A stretch of DNA of 64,000 nt, taken from Bacillus pumilus. GTDB lineage: Bacteria; Bacillota; Bacilli; Bacillales; Bacillaceae. The stretch spans positions 124,001 through 188,000 of the forward strand of contig MKZN01000001.1 in the NCBI GenBank assembly GCA_001938995.1. The letters are read 5' to 3'. Below are positions 53,458-64,000 of this stretch, one piece after another. The stretch's first letter is position 1, and every line of letters starts with the position of its first letter. The translations under genes were made by a program, and so were the position numbers. The notes beneath the pieces are model-generated. The model saw only the letters and a program-made list of their open reading frames with translations, had not been told where the DNA came from and did no database searches.

Positions 53458-53988
53458 TTGTTAAAAATTTTCACCACCCAATTATCAGGTATTTTTTCAC
53501 GTATTGGAGAAAAGGAAGCAGAAGCAATTGAAGATGGCGCACGTCTTCTTGCTCAGGCAGTGGTAAGTGGTCATTCTGTTTATTTTCACGGAAAGAATGA
53601 GCTAGCTGCTGTGGCATTAGAGGCACGTGACAGCAAGGAGCCCTTTCCTGGTGCCAAGGTGTTACCACTTGATCAAAAAGAGCGTAGTGGCCTCCATACA
53701 AGTGACAGGGTGCTTCTATTCTATTCCGATCCAGAAGATCAGGAGCTTCATTCACTTGTCAAAGAGCTACATGCACAAGGTACGCCGATTGTCGGTGTTG
53801 GACCAGCGCAAAAGGAACCGTCAACGATTGAAGAACATTGCGATGTTCACATCCATTTCCAGCTCAAGCAGCCACTTGTCCCCGCCGATGATGGAACAAG
53901 ATTCGGCTACCCTGCCTTGATGACTTGCTTATATGTGTACCATGCACTTTCTTTTACTGTGAAAGAAATTATAGAAGAATATGAATAA
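53458..53988 (+). CDS. ywjG: DUF2529 family protein YwjG
   Basis: 176 residues, of the DUF2529 family, related in pattern to sugar-isomerase (SIS) folds: GHSVYFHGKNELAAVALEA and LFYSDPEDQELHSLVKELHAQGTPIVGVG. TTG 53458 has AGGAGG with 9-base spacing; an ATG at 53451 is in another frame. Divergent from spo0F and convergent with pyrG, as in B. subtilis. Role unknown. Confidence 0.87.
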   Translation: MLKIFTTQLSGIFSRIGEKEAEAIEDGARLLAQAVVSGHSVYFHGKNELAAVALEARDSKEPFPGAKVLPLDQKERSGLHTSDRVLLFYSDPEDQELHSLVKELHAQGTPIVGVGPAQKEPSTIEEHCDVHIHFQLKQPLVPADDGTRFGYPALMTCLYVYHALSFTVKEIIEEYE

Positions 53989-53990
53989 AA

Positions 53991-54029
53991 AAACTGCCGA
54001 GAAGCATATCATCTCGGCAGTTTTTTTGT
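53991..54029. terminator. Bidirectional terminator of ywjG and pyrG
   Basis: AAACTGCCGAGA, 9-base loop, TCTCGGCAGTTT; seven T on plus and six on minus side. Confidence 0.9.
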
Positions 54030-54030
54030 T

Positions 54031-55791
<1,761 letters not shown>

Positions 55792-55796
55792 TTAGA

Positions 55797-55838
55797 GAGC
55801 CCAAAATACATACTACATAGTTCGCTCTCGAAAGTCAA
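55797..55838 (-). promoter_or_regulatory. pyrG promoter with GGGCTC initially transcribed sequence
   Basis: Minus strand TTGACT (55833-55838), 17-base spacer, TAGTAT (55810-55815), start G at 55802 followed by GGCTCT. In B. subtilis low CTP makes RNA polymerase stutter at GGG-C and add extra G, and the poly-G blocks the terminator. Every element of that mechanism is visible. Confidence 0.92.
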
Positions 55839-55876
55839 GACGGTTTTGACCTGTTTTGACGAGTGGTTTGAGAGGG

Positions 55877-56404
55877 TTATTTCTCTTCCTTGGCATTGTC
55901 TAAATCGTCTTCATCAATTTCAGTTAAGCCATCATCGTCTTCTTCATCGTCATCGTCGAATTCTTCTAGATCTTCTTCAATTTCTTCTTCATCTAAGTCG
56001 AGATCTTCGTCCTCTTCAACGAGATCAAGATCTTCTTCGATTTCTTCTTCCTCTTCTAAATCATCGAAGTCTTCTTCAACGACAGCTGCTTTTGTTTTTT
56101 TCTTTTTCGCTTTTGTTTTCACAGCTGGTAGCACTTCTTCTTCGACTTGATCAACTGGATACCAGCTGCGAAGTCCCCATCTCTGATCACCTAGCGAAAT
56201 GAAACGGCCATCTATATTTAAGTCTGTATAAAATTGGGCAAGTCGATCATCAAGATCAGATTTTTTGATCCCTTGCAAACGGACCATTTCTTCTATTAAC
56301 TCGGAAAACGTAATTGGTGCTTTGCTGTCTCTGAAAATTTCATAAGCAAGCTCTACTAAAGACATTTGTTTGAGCTGTTCCTGTGAGTATTCTTTCAAAC
56401 TCAA
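55877..56404 (-). CDS. rpoE: RNA polymerase delta subunit
   Basis: 175 residues. Folded N-terminal domain (about 1-95, with QFYTDLNIDGRFISLGDQRWGLRSWYP) and a very acidic disordered tail of about 75 residues made almost wholly of Glu, Asp and Leu. Helps RNA polymerase recycle and lowers open-complex stability. TTG 56404 (SLKEYSQEQ) has GGGAG 9 bases ahead. Confidence 0.95.
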   Translation of the reverse strand: MSLKEYSQEQLKQMSLVELAYEIFRDSKAPITFSELIEEMVRLQGIKKSDLDDRLAQFYTDLNIDGRFISLGDQRWGLRSWYPVDQVEEEVLPAVKTKAKKKKTKAAVVEEDFDDLEEEEEIEEDLDLVEEDEDLDLDEEEIEEDLEEFDDDDEEDDDGLTEIDEDDLDNAKEEK

Positions 56405-56747
56405 GGTCAGACACTCCCTTTCTATTACATGTATGTATCCATTTATCAGTGAAATAATAAGTATTTATACCTTATTTTTACGACAAACCATACCTCTCAT
56501 TATAAACAAATTAGGGGAGTTTATGCCACCTTTATCGCAGTTTAATTTTGATTTTTTCACAATAGAAGAATCAAGGAGACTTCCTCTCATCCGCAGACAC
56601 TTTTATTTTGACAAAAAGACTCATTTCCTAAAAACAAGGCAGTCTTCATCATCAAGGAAATTTATTCCTTCACAGAATGTTCACTTACATCCTTTTGTTA
56701 TCAGAAATCTATAATGATAAGTGACTAATTTTGAGAGGTTGATCGAT
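56405..56747. other. Intergenic region between rpoE and the divergent membrane-protein gene
   Basis: 343 AT-rich bases that must hold the rpoE promoter and that of the following gene. A 114-codon plus-strand frame overlapping it has no family look or ribosome site and is judged spurious. No repeat or RNA element seen. Confidence 0.5.
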
Positions 56748-57227
56748 TTGCCATTGACAAAAAAGAAAGATATTCAATTTGGTGTCTTCATGTGTTTTTG
56801 CATGTTTTCAGTCATGTATGTTTACAATCTATTTTTAAACGGGATGCTTGGTCATATGACTTGGATGGAAGGGACACTTCTTTACGTGATCGGTTTCGCT
56901 ATCGCTCTATTGATTGAAATGTGTATTGTTGGACCTTCAGCGCAAAAGGTAGCAACCCGCTTTGCGCCTAAAGGCAAGAAATTATACTTCATTCTTACAC
57001 TATCGATATGTATCGTATTTGGCATGGTTTGCCTCATGTCTCTATGCGGATATTTGATTCAGGCTATTCTTGAAGGATTTCAAACGCAATCTATCGTTTC
57101 TGATTATTTTTCTATTTTCGGTCAGAATTTGATGATGGCACTACCCTTACAGCTTTTGATCATGGGGCCTTTGGTGCGTTTTGTGTTTTTCAAATGGATG
57201 AAATCCAAACAGACAGCGACTGTATAA
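56748..57227 (+). CDS. Membrane protein with two DUF2798-like repeats
   Basis: 159 residues from TTG 56748 (GAGAGG 9 bases ahead); an in-frame GTG at 56721 has no ribosome site. Four membrane helices arranged as two similar halves: KDIQFGVFMCFCMFSVMYVYN and LYFILTLSICIVFGMVCLM, each followed by a second helix ending in GP (VGPSAQKVATRF, MGPLVRFVFF). That pattern fits the DUF2798 family of small membrane proteins; function unknown. Single gene between rpoE and the beta-oxidation operon. Confidence 0.75.
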   Translation: MPLTKKKDIQFGVFMCFCMFSVMYVYNLFLNGMLGHMTWMEGTLLYVIGFAIALLIEMCIVGPSAQKVATRFAPKGKKLYFILTLSICIVFGMVCLMSLCGYLIQAILEGFQTQSIVSDYFSIFGQNLMMALPLQLLIMGPLVRFVFFKWMKSKQTATV

Positions 57228-57260
57228 GGGCTTTAATCCGTTAGCGGGAACGAGTCAAAC

Positions 57261-57290
57261 AGACCACCTTGAGATAAGGTGGTCTTTGCG
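57261..57290. terminator. Terminator between the membrane protein gene and acdA
   Basis: AGACCACCTT, 5-base loop, AAGGTGGTCT, then TTGCG; serves both convergent units. Confidence 0.8.
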
Positions 57291-57296
57291 TGTTTT

Positions 57297-58439
57297 CTAC
57301 ATGTCTAGCAGTTTTCGCGAGATGACCAGCCGCTGAATTTCTTGCGTGCCTTCATAGATTTGTGTGATCTTCGCATCTCGCATGTATCGTTCGACTGGGT
57401 AATCCTTTGTATAGCCGTACCCGCCAAAGATTTGGACGGCTTCTGTCGTTACCTTCATGGCTGTATCACCGGCAAAGAGCTTAGACATGGCTGATTCTTT
57501 TCCATATGGTCGTCCTTTTGATTCAAGCCACGCCGCCTGATATGTCAGTAGCCTTGATGCTTCAATCGCTGTCGCCATATCGGCTAACTTAAAAGCAATC
57601 CCTTGCTGCTGGATGATGGGCTTGCCAAATTGCCGGCGCTCCTTTGCATAATTGACTGCCGCGTCAAGAGCACCTTGAGCGATCCCAACAGCTTGTGCTG
57701 CAATGCCATTTCTGCCGCCATCGAGCGTCATCATGGCTATTTTAAACCCTTCTCCTTCTTGACCGAGGCGATTCCTTTCATGTATACGACAATCCTCAAA
57801 TATAATTTCAGTCGTTGGCGAAGAACGTATGCCCAGTTTGCTTTCCTTTTTGCCAATGAAGAAACCTGGGGTCTCTTTCTCAACAATAAAGGCTGTAGTA
57901 TTTCGAGAGGTTGCCTCTGGTTCCGTCACGGCAAACACAATGTAATAATCTGCAATGCCGCCATTTGTAATAAAGATTTTCGCACCATTTAGGACGTATT
58001 CACTGCCAGCTTTCACGGCTGTTGTCTTCATGCCCCCTGCATCTGAGCCGGAACCATTTTCCGTCAGTGCATATGCCCCGACTTTCTGCCCCCCTGCCAG
58101 CGGTTTTAAATAGGTCTCCTTTTGCTCATCCGTCCCGAATGAATATATCGGCCATGAGGCGAGAGAAGTGTGTGCGGATAAGGTCACGCCCGTAGAGGCG
58201 CATACCCTTGAGAGCTCTTCCACTGCTATGACATATGCCAAATAGTCACTGCCAATCCCGCCGACCTCTTCCGGCCAAGGAATTCCCGTTAAGCCAAGCT
58301 CCGCCATTTGATGGAAGATAGTTGGATCGTATGTTTCTGTCTCGTCCCGCTCTGCTGCTGTTGGCTCCACTTCATTTCTTGCAAAATCTCTTACCGTTTT
58401 TTGTATCATTTTATGTTCATCACTTAATTGGAACTGCAT
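57297..58439 (-). CDS. acdA: Acyl-CoA dehydrogenase AcdA
   Basis: 380 residues. FAD enzyme making trans-2-enoyl-CoA in fatty-acid beta-oxidation. FAD/substrate blocks [17 protein letters not shown] and [15 protein letters not shown], and the catalytic Glu in [16 protein letters not shown] 58439 (MQFQLS) fits the GAGGTG site; ATG 58442 is one codon earlier. Fifth and last gene of the fadF operon, 16 bases after the next dehydrogenase gene. Electrons probably go via ETF to FadF. Confidence 0.94.
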   Translation of the reverse strand: MQFQLSDEHKMIQKTVRDFARNEVEPTAAERDETETYDPTIFHQMAELGLTGIPWPEEVGGIGSDYLAYVIAVEELSRVCASTGVTLSAHTSLASWPIYSFGTDEQKETYLKPLAGGQKVGAYALTENGSGSDAGGMKTTAVKAGSEYVLNGAKIFITNGGIADYYIVFAVTEPEATSRNTTAFIVEKETPGFFIGKKESKLGIRSSPTTEIIFEDCRIHERNRLGQEGEGFKIAMMTLDGGRNGIAAQAVGIAQGALDAAVNYAKERRQFGKPIIQQQGIAFKLADMATAIEASRLLTYQAAWLESKGRPYGKESAMSKLFAGDTAMKVTTEAVQIFGGYGYTKDYPVERYMRDAKITQIYEGTQEIQRLVISRKLLDM

Positions 58440-58455
58440 CATGAGCCACCTCATT

Positions 58456-59568
58456 TCATATTAACTGCTTACAAATGACTAGCCTTTGGATTTCACTCGT
58501 TCCTTCATAAATTTCACAAATTTTTGCATCACGAAAGTAGCGTTCTACGTTGTATCGATTTGTATAGCCCGCCATGCCTAACAAATGGATGGCTTCTGTA
58601 CTAATCTCAACTGCCGTTTTGGAGGCAAATAATTTGGCCATCGACGCTTCCTTTGTGACAGGTCGATTCGCTTGTTTGTAGGAAGCCGCCTGATAGACGA
58701 GCAGCTTCGCTGCTTCCCATTTAGTTGCCATATCCCCAAGGCGAATGGTTGATTCAAGCCCAGCCGGATTCCGTTTGAAATAGGTGACTGTCTCATTGAA
58801 TGCGGCTTCTGCAATGCCGAGGCTTTGGGCTGCAATGCCAATTCTCCCAGCATTTAAGCTAGACATGGCAATGTGAAAGCCTTCTCCCTCTTCACCGAGT
58901 AGCTGCTCCTTCGGAATACGGACACCGTCAAAATGAAGGGTCACTGTCTTTGATCCGTGAAGCCCCATCTTCTTCTCATCTTTTCCAATCGTAAAGCCTG
59001 GTGTATCTTCCTCAACAATAAATGCCGATATATTCTTTTTCGTAGAGGCAGGGTCTGTCACGGCAAAAACAAGGTACAGGTCTGCCTCACCGCCACTTGT
59101 AATAAAAATCTTCGTTCCATTTAACACATAGTATTCGTCTGCCCGCTCTGCCCTTAGCAGAATACTTGAGGCATCTGATCCAGCAGTAGGTTCTGTTAAA
59201 CAAAATGCCCCCAGTTTCTGACCAGACGCAAGTAATGGAACATAAGACGTTTTTTGCTGATTCGTACCAAATGCCAAAATGGGCATCGTCACAACAGAGG
59301 TATGAACGGACACAATGACACCAATGGTTGCGCTCACTTTCGAAAGCTCATGAATAGCGATGATATAGGTTGTAAAATCTGCCCCTAATCCTTGATACGT
59401 AGCTGGAATCGGAATGCCTAGAAAACCTTTCCTCCCCATCTCAGCTAAAAGTGCTCTCGGAAACTGACCTTGTTCCATGGCTTCTACTTCAGGGAATACT
59501 TGGTGTTGTGCAAACTTTGCTACTTGCTCTCTCCAAAGACGCTGTTTTTCCGTTAGCAAACCCTCCAT
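58456..59568 (-). CDS. Second acyl-CoA dehydrogenase
   Basis: 370 residues, same family as Acd[35 protein letters not shown], and the catalytic Glu in [16 protein letters not shown] 59568 ([12 protein letters not shown]) has GGGGAG ahead; the open frame to 59667 overlaps the hydroxyacyl-CoA dehydrogenase gene. It is about 45 percent alike AcdA by eye and may take another chain length. Fourth gene of the operon; not in the B. subtilis fadF locus as I remember it. Confidence 0.92.
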   Translation of the reverse strand: MEGLLTEKQRLWREQVAKFAQHQVFPEVEAMEQGQFPRALLAEMGRKGFLGIPIPATYQGLGADFTTYIIAIHELSKVSATIGVIVSVHTSVVTMPILAFGTNQQKTSYVPLLASGQKLGAFCLTEPTAGSDASSILLRAERADEYYVLNGTKIFITSGGEADLYLVFAVTDPASTKKNISAFIVEEDTPGFTIGKDEKKMGLHGSKTVTLHFDGVRIPKEQLLGEEGEGFHIAMSSLNAGRIGIAAQSLGIAEAAFNETVTYFKRNPAGLESTIRLGDMATKWEAAKLLVYQAASYKQANRPVTKEASMAKLFASKTAVEISTEAIHLLGMAGYTNRYNVERYFRDAKICEIYEGTSEIQRLVICKQLI

Positions 59569-59579
59569 CTTGACTCCCC

Positions 59580-60443
59580 CTATGAGTGGTCGTGGTATGT
59601 GTAAAAACCTCTCTTCGTCTTTTTCCCTAGCCAGCCTGCGCTCACGTACTTTTTCAATAGTGGACAAGGTCGATATTTACTATCCCCGAGACCCTCATGA
59701 AGGGTATTCATAATATATAAACATGTATCCAGCCCAATTAGGTCAGCGAGACGGAGCGGTCCCATTGGGTGATTCATACCAAGTGTCATGATGCCATCAA
59801 TACTTTCTGCATCAGCCACTCCTTCATAAAGGGTGTAAATGGCTTCATTGATCATCGGCATTAATATGCGGTTTGATATAAATCCTGGGAAATCTTCCAC
59901 TTCAATTGGCGTCTTGTTTAATTTAGTGGCTGTTTCATAGACGGTTTGATATGTTTGGTCATTTGTTTGCAGTGCACGAATCACCTCAACTAGCTTCATC
60001 ACAGGCACAGGATTCATAAAATGCATACCTATGACTTGCTCCGGTCTTTTCGTAACGGCAGCTAATTCTGTGATCGATAAGGAAGATGTATTGGTTGCGA
60101 ATATCGTTTCAGCCTCTGCATATTGATCAAGGGTTTGAAAGATTTGTTTCTTGATGTTCATTTGCTCTGATGCCGCTTCAATTACTAGATGAGCCTGTTT
60201 TACGTCCTTTAAATCCGTTGAGATAGCAAGCCTCTGGGTAATATCACGGACAGCTTGATGTGCCAGCTTCCCTTTTTCCGCTCGTTTCGTCAATTGTTTC
60301 GTCATGGATGAAATGGCTTTATGAATCTGCTCCTCTGCTGCATCATGGAGCAGGACGGTATAGCCTGATTGTGCAAATACTTGTGCAATCCCTGACCCCA
60401 TTTGACCAGCGCCGACAACCAATACGGTTTCTTCTGTACTCAT
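59580..60443 (-). CDS. 3-hydroxyacyl-CoA (3-hydroxybutyryl-CoA) dehydrogenase
   Basis: 287 residues. NAD-dependent oxidation of 3-hydroxyacyl-CoA. Rossmann motif VVGAGQMGSGIAQVFAQSG at the N-terminus, signature GMHFMNPVPVMKLVEVI (catalytic His) and VEDFPGFISNRILMPMINEAI. Resembles MmgB/Hbd. ATG 60443 with GAGGAGAGGG; the long open frame to 60512 overlaps the thiolase gene. Ends 11 bases before the acyl-CoA dehydrogenase start. Confidence 0.93.
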   Translation of the reverse strand: MSTEETVLVVGAGQMGSGIAQVFAQSGYTVLLHDAAEEQIHKAISSMTKQLTKRAEKGKLAHQAVRDITQRLAISTDLKDVKQAHLVIEAASEQMNIKKQIFQTLDQYAEAETIFATNTSSLSITELAAVTKRPEQVIGMHFMNPVPVMKLVEVIRALQTNDQTYQTVYETATKLNKTPIEVEDFPGFISNRILMPMINEAIYTLYEGVADAESIDGIMTLGMNHPMGPLRLADLIGLDTCLYIMNTLHEGLGDSKYRPCPLLKKYVSAGWLGKKTKRGFYTYHDHS

Positions 60444-60463
60444 GACAATCACCCTCTCCTCTT

Positions 60464-61639
60464 TTATTCCACCTGAATCATGACAGCATCCCCTTGACCG
60501 CCTCCACTGCAAATGGCTGCGATACCAATACCGCCTCCTCTTTGTTTTAATGCCTGAATCAAAGTCAGGATGATACGTGTTCCACTGGCGCCAATTGGAT
60601 GACCGAGCGCTACTGCTCCTCCATTAATATTCATTTTTCGCCGGTCCAGCTTCAGAATTTGTTCACATGCCAACGCCACCGCTGAGAAGGCTTCATTGAT
60701 TTCAAATAAATCGATATCCACTAAACGCTTCCCTGTTTTCTGTAGTAGCTTTTCAATCGCAAAGGCTGGGGTTTTTGGAAAATCTTTTGCTTCTCCTGCC
60801 ACCTGTGCATGCCCGAGCACGACAGCCATTGGCTTTTCCCCATGTTGTACGGCGTATGTGTCTTTCATTAACAGAAGCGCACATGCTCCATCATTGACAC
60901 CTGGTGCGTTTCCAGCGGTAATGGTCCCGCTTGGGTCAAAAACAGGCATGAGCTTTGATAATCTTTCATATGACGTATCACGTCGTGGTGACTCATCCTC
61001 CGTGATAGATTGTTCTCCTTTTTTCGTCTTGATCGAAATAGGCGTCACCTCATTTTCAAAAAACCCTTTTTTTTGCGCTTCGATGGCTCGCTCATGACTC
61101 CTTAACGCCCAAAGATCTTGTTCTTCTCGTGTGATCCCCAGCTCCTTCGCGACAAGGCCCCCATATTCACCCATATGAACACCTGTAAATGAACAAGTTA
61201 AGCCATCTGATATCATTGCATCTTGCACTGCACCATCCCCCATTTTGTACCCCCACCGTGCCTTTTTGAGAAGATAGGGTGCATGAGACATTGATTCCAT
61301 ACCGCCTGCCACAATCACCTGAGCATCTCCTGCTCGAATGATCTGATCTGCTGTACTGACACTGCGCATTCCAGAAGCACAGACCTTGTTCATGGTTTGT
61401 GTTGGAACTGACCATGGGAGATCAGCATATCTCGCTGCTTGCCTTGAAGGAATTTGTCCTTGCCCTCCTTGGAGCACACTTCCCATGATGACCTCATCCA
61501 CCTCGTGAGCACCCGTGGCCTTTTCCAGTGCAGCCTTAATCGCCACTCCACCTAGTTGTGCGGCAGTCAAACGACTTAAGGTTCCACCCAGTTTTCCAAA
61601 TGGCGTTCTCGCTCCAGATACAATGACAGTCCTGTTCAT
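60464..61639 (-). CDS. Acetyl-CoA acetyltransferase (thiolase, MmgA-like)
   Basis: 391 residues. Active-site Cys in TMNKVCASGMRSV (around 88), NINGGAVALGHPIGASGTRI (catalytic His) and CSGGGQGDAVMI (second Cys). Cleaves 3-ketoacyl-CoA, or condenses acetyl-CoA. Second gene of the operon; 20 bases before the dehydrogenase. With it the operon covers oxidation, dehydrogenation and thiolysis; only the enoyl-CoA hydratase is missing from the window. Confidence 0.94.
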   Translation of the reverse strand: MNRTVIVSGARTPFGKLGGTLSRLTAAQLGGVAIKAALEKATGAHEVDEVIMGSVLQGGQGQIPSRQAARYADLPWSVPTQTMNKVCASGMRSVSTADQIIRAGDAQVIVAGGMESMSHAPYLLKKARWGYKMGDGAVQDAMISDGLTCSFTGVHMGEYGGLVAKELGITREEQDLWALRSHERAIEAQKKGFFENEVTPISIKTKKGEQSITEDESPRRDTSYERLSKLMPVFDPSGTITAGNAPGVNDGACALLLMKDTYAVQHGEKPMAVVLGHAQVAGEAKDFPKTPAFAIEKLLQKTGKRLVDIDLFEINEAFSAVALACEQILKLDRRKMNINGGAVALGHPIGASGTRIILTLIQALKQRGGGIGIAAICSGGGQGDAVMIQVE

Positions 61640-61741
61640 TTGTTTTCTCCCCCCTGTTTGTTACCGCTTACATATAATCGTACAGTTGTTGACATGACAT
61701 CCATTACTTGCCGATGAACATGACATTCATCGGCATATCCC

Positions 61742-63853
61742 TTACGAAGCCTGTATTTTGGTCTCTCCGAACACGGATTTTTCAAGAAGCTCTGCTACGT
61801 CAAATGTTCCAACTTGCTCTTCTACTTCCTTCGCTTTCGTCCCATCTCCAAGCATTGTTAAACAATATGGACAACCTGAGCTAATGATCGATGGCTGCAC
61901 TTGTAATGCTTGTTCTGTCCTTGCAGTGTTGATCCGAGTCCCTGTCTCTTCTTCCATCCACATTAAGCCTCCACCTGCACCGCAGCACATACCTGTCTCC
62001 CTGTGGCGCTCCATTTCTTTCAACGTCACACCAGGAATGGCTTTTAAAATATCTCTTGGCGGGTCATACACCTCGTTATACCTGCCTAAGTAGCATGAAT
62101 CATGGAAAGTGATGACTTCATTGACTTCATGTACAGGTGTTAATTTGCCCTGTTTGATTAGCTCTGCAAGTAATTCTGTATGATGGAACACCTCTGCTTC
62201 TAGTCCGAAGTCTGGGTATTCATTTTTAAATAAATTGTAAGCATGTGGATCTATCGTGACGATCTTGGTGACGCCGTTTTTCTGAAATTCTTCAATATTT
62301 TTCGTCGCAAGCTCTTGGAATAAGAATTCATTTCCGAGTCTTCTTGGTGTGTCGCCTGAATTCTTCTCTTTATTGCCTAAGATGGCAAAGGAGACACCTG
62401 CTTCATTGAGCAATTTAGCAAAGGCGAGCGCTATCTTCTGACTTCTATTGTCATACGCCCCCATTGAGCCAACCCAAAACAAATAGTCGAAGGATTGGTC
62501 TTCTTTTTTCAATTCTTTCACTGTCGGTACATGCACATCTTCTCTAAGATCACGCCAATTCTCCCTTTCTTTCCGGTTCAATCCCCATGGGTTTCCTTGA
62601 CGTTCAATGCTTGTCATCGCACGCTGTGCATCTGCGTCCATCTTTCCTTCTGTCAGCACGAGATATCTGCGCATGTCAATAATTTTATCAACATGTTCGT
62701 TCATAACAGGGCATTGATCTTCACAGTTTCGGCACGTCGTGCAAGCCCATATTTCTTCTTCTGTAATGACCTCTCCTATCAGGGAAGGATGATACAAGGA
62801 ACTGGCTGCGGATTCTTCTGCTCCAGTACCCTTCGCCTGCATCGCCAGTTGATTACCTGTTGTTTGCTGGAAGGCTAGTTGCGGCACCCATGGCGTCTTT
62901 GATGTAATCGCAGCCCCTTTGTTGGTCAAATGATCCCTTAATCGTAAAATCAAATCCATTGGTGACAGCATTTTACCTGTTCCAGTGGCAGGGCACATAT
63001 TTGTACAACGTCCGCATTCAACACATGCGTACAAGTCGATCAGCTGGGACTGACGGAAGTCTTCAATTTTCCCAACACCGAAGGTCTCCTGCGTCTCGTC
63101 TTCAAAGTCAATTTTTTGCAGCTTGCCTGGCGGGTCCAATCTACTGACGAACACATTCACCGGTCCTGCAATGAGGTGAGCGTGCTTGGACTGCGGCACG
63201 TATACTAAGAACGTCAGCAAGATGAGAAGGTGAACCCACCATGCGACATAGAAGATCACGGTTGCCGCAAAAGGCGACAGCCCGCTCAGTAAGAAGGCAA
63301 TGCCTGAAGCGATTGGCTCAGTAGGTGATAATGCGTGTCCATGCCAAATGATATTCATGCCATTTCCGAGCAATACCGTTAACATCAATCCGCCAATAAA
63401 CAACAGCACAAGGCCCGATTTAAAGCCTCTTTTTAAACGGACAAGCTTCTCCACATACCTTCTATGGAATGCCCAAACCACTGCCACTAAGATCAGAAGT
63501 GTGACGACCTCTTGGAAAAAAGTAAAGAATCCATACAACGGACCTAACGGAAGCCCGCTATCTGGGACAAGTCCTTTCATAATAAAATCAAGTGCACCGA
63601 ACTGAACAAGTATAAAGCCATAGAAAAACAGCACGTGAATGATGCCGCTTTTCTTGTCCTTTAACAGCTTTTTTTGTCCAAACACATTAACCCATACACG
63701 CTCTAATCGTTTCTTCATGTCTTGTTGGAACTCTTCTTTCTTTCCAAGACGAATATACGCCGCTCGTGTTCGAATGAGATAAATAAACAAATAAACAGCG
63801 TAAGCGGTCACTGCCGCAAATGCGATCAAATGAACAATGAACAGGCTGTTCAT
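61742..63853 (-). CDS. fadF: FadF, membrane iron-sulfur oxidoreductase of beta-oxidation
   Basis: 703 residues. About six helices (heme-b-type membrane domain, 1-235), then two ferredoxin-type cluster motifs CVECGRCTNMCP and CTTCRNCEDQCP (around 275-385), and two CCG-type domains ending in CCGAGGGLMWMEE and CPYCLTM. Thought to pass electrons from acyl-CoA dehydrogenase/ETF to menaquinone. ATG 63853 with GGGGGAGG. First gene of the five-gene operon behind a FadR-box promoter. Confidence 0.94.
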   Translation of the reverse strand: MNSLFIVHLIAFAAVTAYAVYLFIYLIRTRAAYIRLGKKEEFQQDMKKRLERVWVNVFGQKKLLKDKKSGIIHVLFFYGFILVQFGALDFIMKGLVPDSGLPLGPLYGFFTFFQEVVTLLILVAVVWAFHRRYVEKLVRLKRGFKSGLVLLFIGGLMLTVLLGNGMNIIWHGHALSPTEPIASGIAFLLSGLSPFAATVIFYVAWWVHLLILLTFLVYVPQSKHAHLIAGPVNVFVSRLDPPGKLQKIDFEDETQETFGVGKIEDFRQSQLIDLYACVECGRCTNMCPATGTGKMLSPMDLILRLRDHLTNKGAAITSKTPWVPQLAFQQTTGNQLAMQAKGTGAEESAASSLYHPSLIGEVITEEEIWACTTCRNCEDQCPVMNEHVDKIIDMRRYLVLTEGKMDADAQRAMTSIERQGNPWGLNRKERENWRDLREDVHVPTVKELKKEDQSFDYLFWVGSMGAYDNRSQKIALAFAKLLNEAGVSFAILGNKEKNSGDTPRRLGNEFLFQELATKNIEEFQKNGVTKIVTIDPHAYNLFKNEYPDFGLEAEVFHHTELLAELIKQGKLTPVHEVNEVITFHDSCYLGRYNEVYDPPRDILKAIPGVTLKEMERHRETGMCCGAGGGLMWMEEETGTRINTARTEQALQVQPSIISSGCPYCLTMLGDGTKAKEVEEQVGTFDVAELLEKSVFGETKIQAS

Positions 63854-63913
63854 CTTGACCTCCCCCTTTCATTCCCCAAACTCCACTTTGCTTCGTTTCC
63901 ATGTTGTACCTCT

Positions 63914-63943
63914 ATCATAAATAATGAATGAGTATTCAGTCAA
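63914..63943 (-). promoter_or_regulatory. fadF promoter overlapped by a FadR box
   Basis: Minus strand TTGACT (63938-63943), 18-base spacer, TATGAT (63914-63919). TGAATGAGTATTCAGTCA (63925-63942) fits the FadR operator TGAATGAMTANTCATTCA at 16 of 18 positions and fills the spacer, so FadR would block the polymerase until long-chain acyl-CoA releases it. Confidence 0.85.
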
Positions 63944-63997
63944 TATTTTTTGTGTGTTTGGGTACACTATTGAAATCTGCAAAAAGGAGGAATGTAC

Positions 63998-64000
63998 ATG
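63998..64000 (+). CDS. Start of a divergent gene cut by the window end
   Basis: Only the ATG (63998-64000) is inside, with a perfect AAAGGAGG at 63983-63990. In B. subtilis the gene divergent from fadF is ywjE/clsB, a cardiolipin synthase; that identity is inferred from position only. Confidence 0.6.

Noticed and set aside
55890-56150. Tandem repeat or CRISPR-like pattern of TCTTC units
   Set aside because: It is the coding sequence of the Glu/Asp tail of RNA polymerase delta; spacing is irregular.
56370-56714. 114-codon plus frame between rpoE and the DUF2798-like gene
   Set aside because: Overlaps rpoE start region, no ribosome site, no recognisable domain.
63300-63605. 101-codon plus frame inside fadF
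   Set aside because: Antisense to membrane helices of FadF; no start signal.

Overview
The window looks like a chromosomal segment of a Bacillus of the pumilus group (B. pumilus, B. safensis or B. altitudinis). That call rests on gene order and protein similarity recalled from B. subtilis; no search was run. The order bcrC, nrgAB (here a wreck), spoIIQ, ywnH, spoIID, murAA, ywmB, ywzB, ywmA, atpCDGAHFEBI, upp, glyA, ywlG, rpiB, ywlE, mntP, ywlC, ywlB, spoIIR, prmC, prfA, racA, ywkB, maeA, tdk, rpmE, rho, glpX, murAB, tal, fbaA, spo0F, ywjG, pyrG, rpoE, acdA, fadF follows one arm of the B. subtilis chromosome. Most genes lie on the minus strand. No rRNA, tRNA, insertion sequence, prophage or CRISPR array was seen.

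Left part (1-20400) is the accessory part. It holds a truncated MFS gene, bcrC, a DHA2-type efflux pump, and a polar amino-acid ABC cassette whose binding protein seems to start at ATT. Next come the decayed remains of the nrgA-nrgB ammonium genes, then spoIIQ and a ywnH-like acetyltransferase. A small cluster at 7470-11628 encodes a 64-residue six-cysteine peptide, two thioredoxin-fold membrane proteins, a MauE-like redox membrane protein and an ABC exporter; it is the best candidate for an undescribed system. It is followed by a zinc-starvation pair of zinc-free ribosomal proteins (L33 and S14) with Zur boxes, then a molybdenum/formate block (moaA, fdhD, OFA transporter, YdeP-type oxidoreductase) and two paralogous secreted von Willebrand A proteins.

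Middle part (20700-42100) is core: spoIID with a sigma-E promoter, murAA, the complete F1Fo ATP synthase operon with a readable sigma-A promoter and a structured leader, upp, glyA, the ywl genes, a DnaA-box cluster between ywlB and ywlC, spoIIR with a sigma-F-like promoter, and the prfA-prmC pair.

Right part (42200-64000) carries racA, malate genes, tdk, rpmE, rho with a possible upstream small ORF, glpX, the second murA, glycolytic and pentose-phosphate genes, spo0F with a near-perfect sigma-H promoter, pyrG with the CTP-sensed GGGC-start attenuator, and rpoE. It ends with a five-gene fatty-acid beta-oxidation operon (fadF, thiolase, hydroxyacyl-CoA dehydrogenase, two acyl-CoA dehydrogenases) under a FadR box. 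Several starts were moved from the longest reading frame to TTG, GTG or internal ATG codons because Shine-Dalgarno spacing and remembered family N-termini agree.
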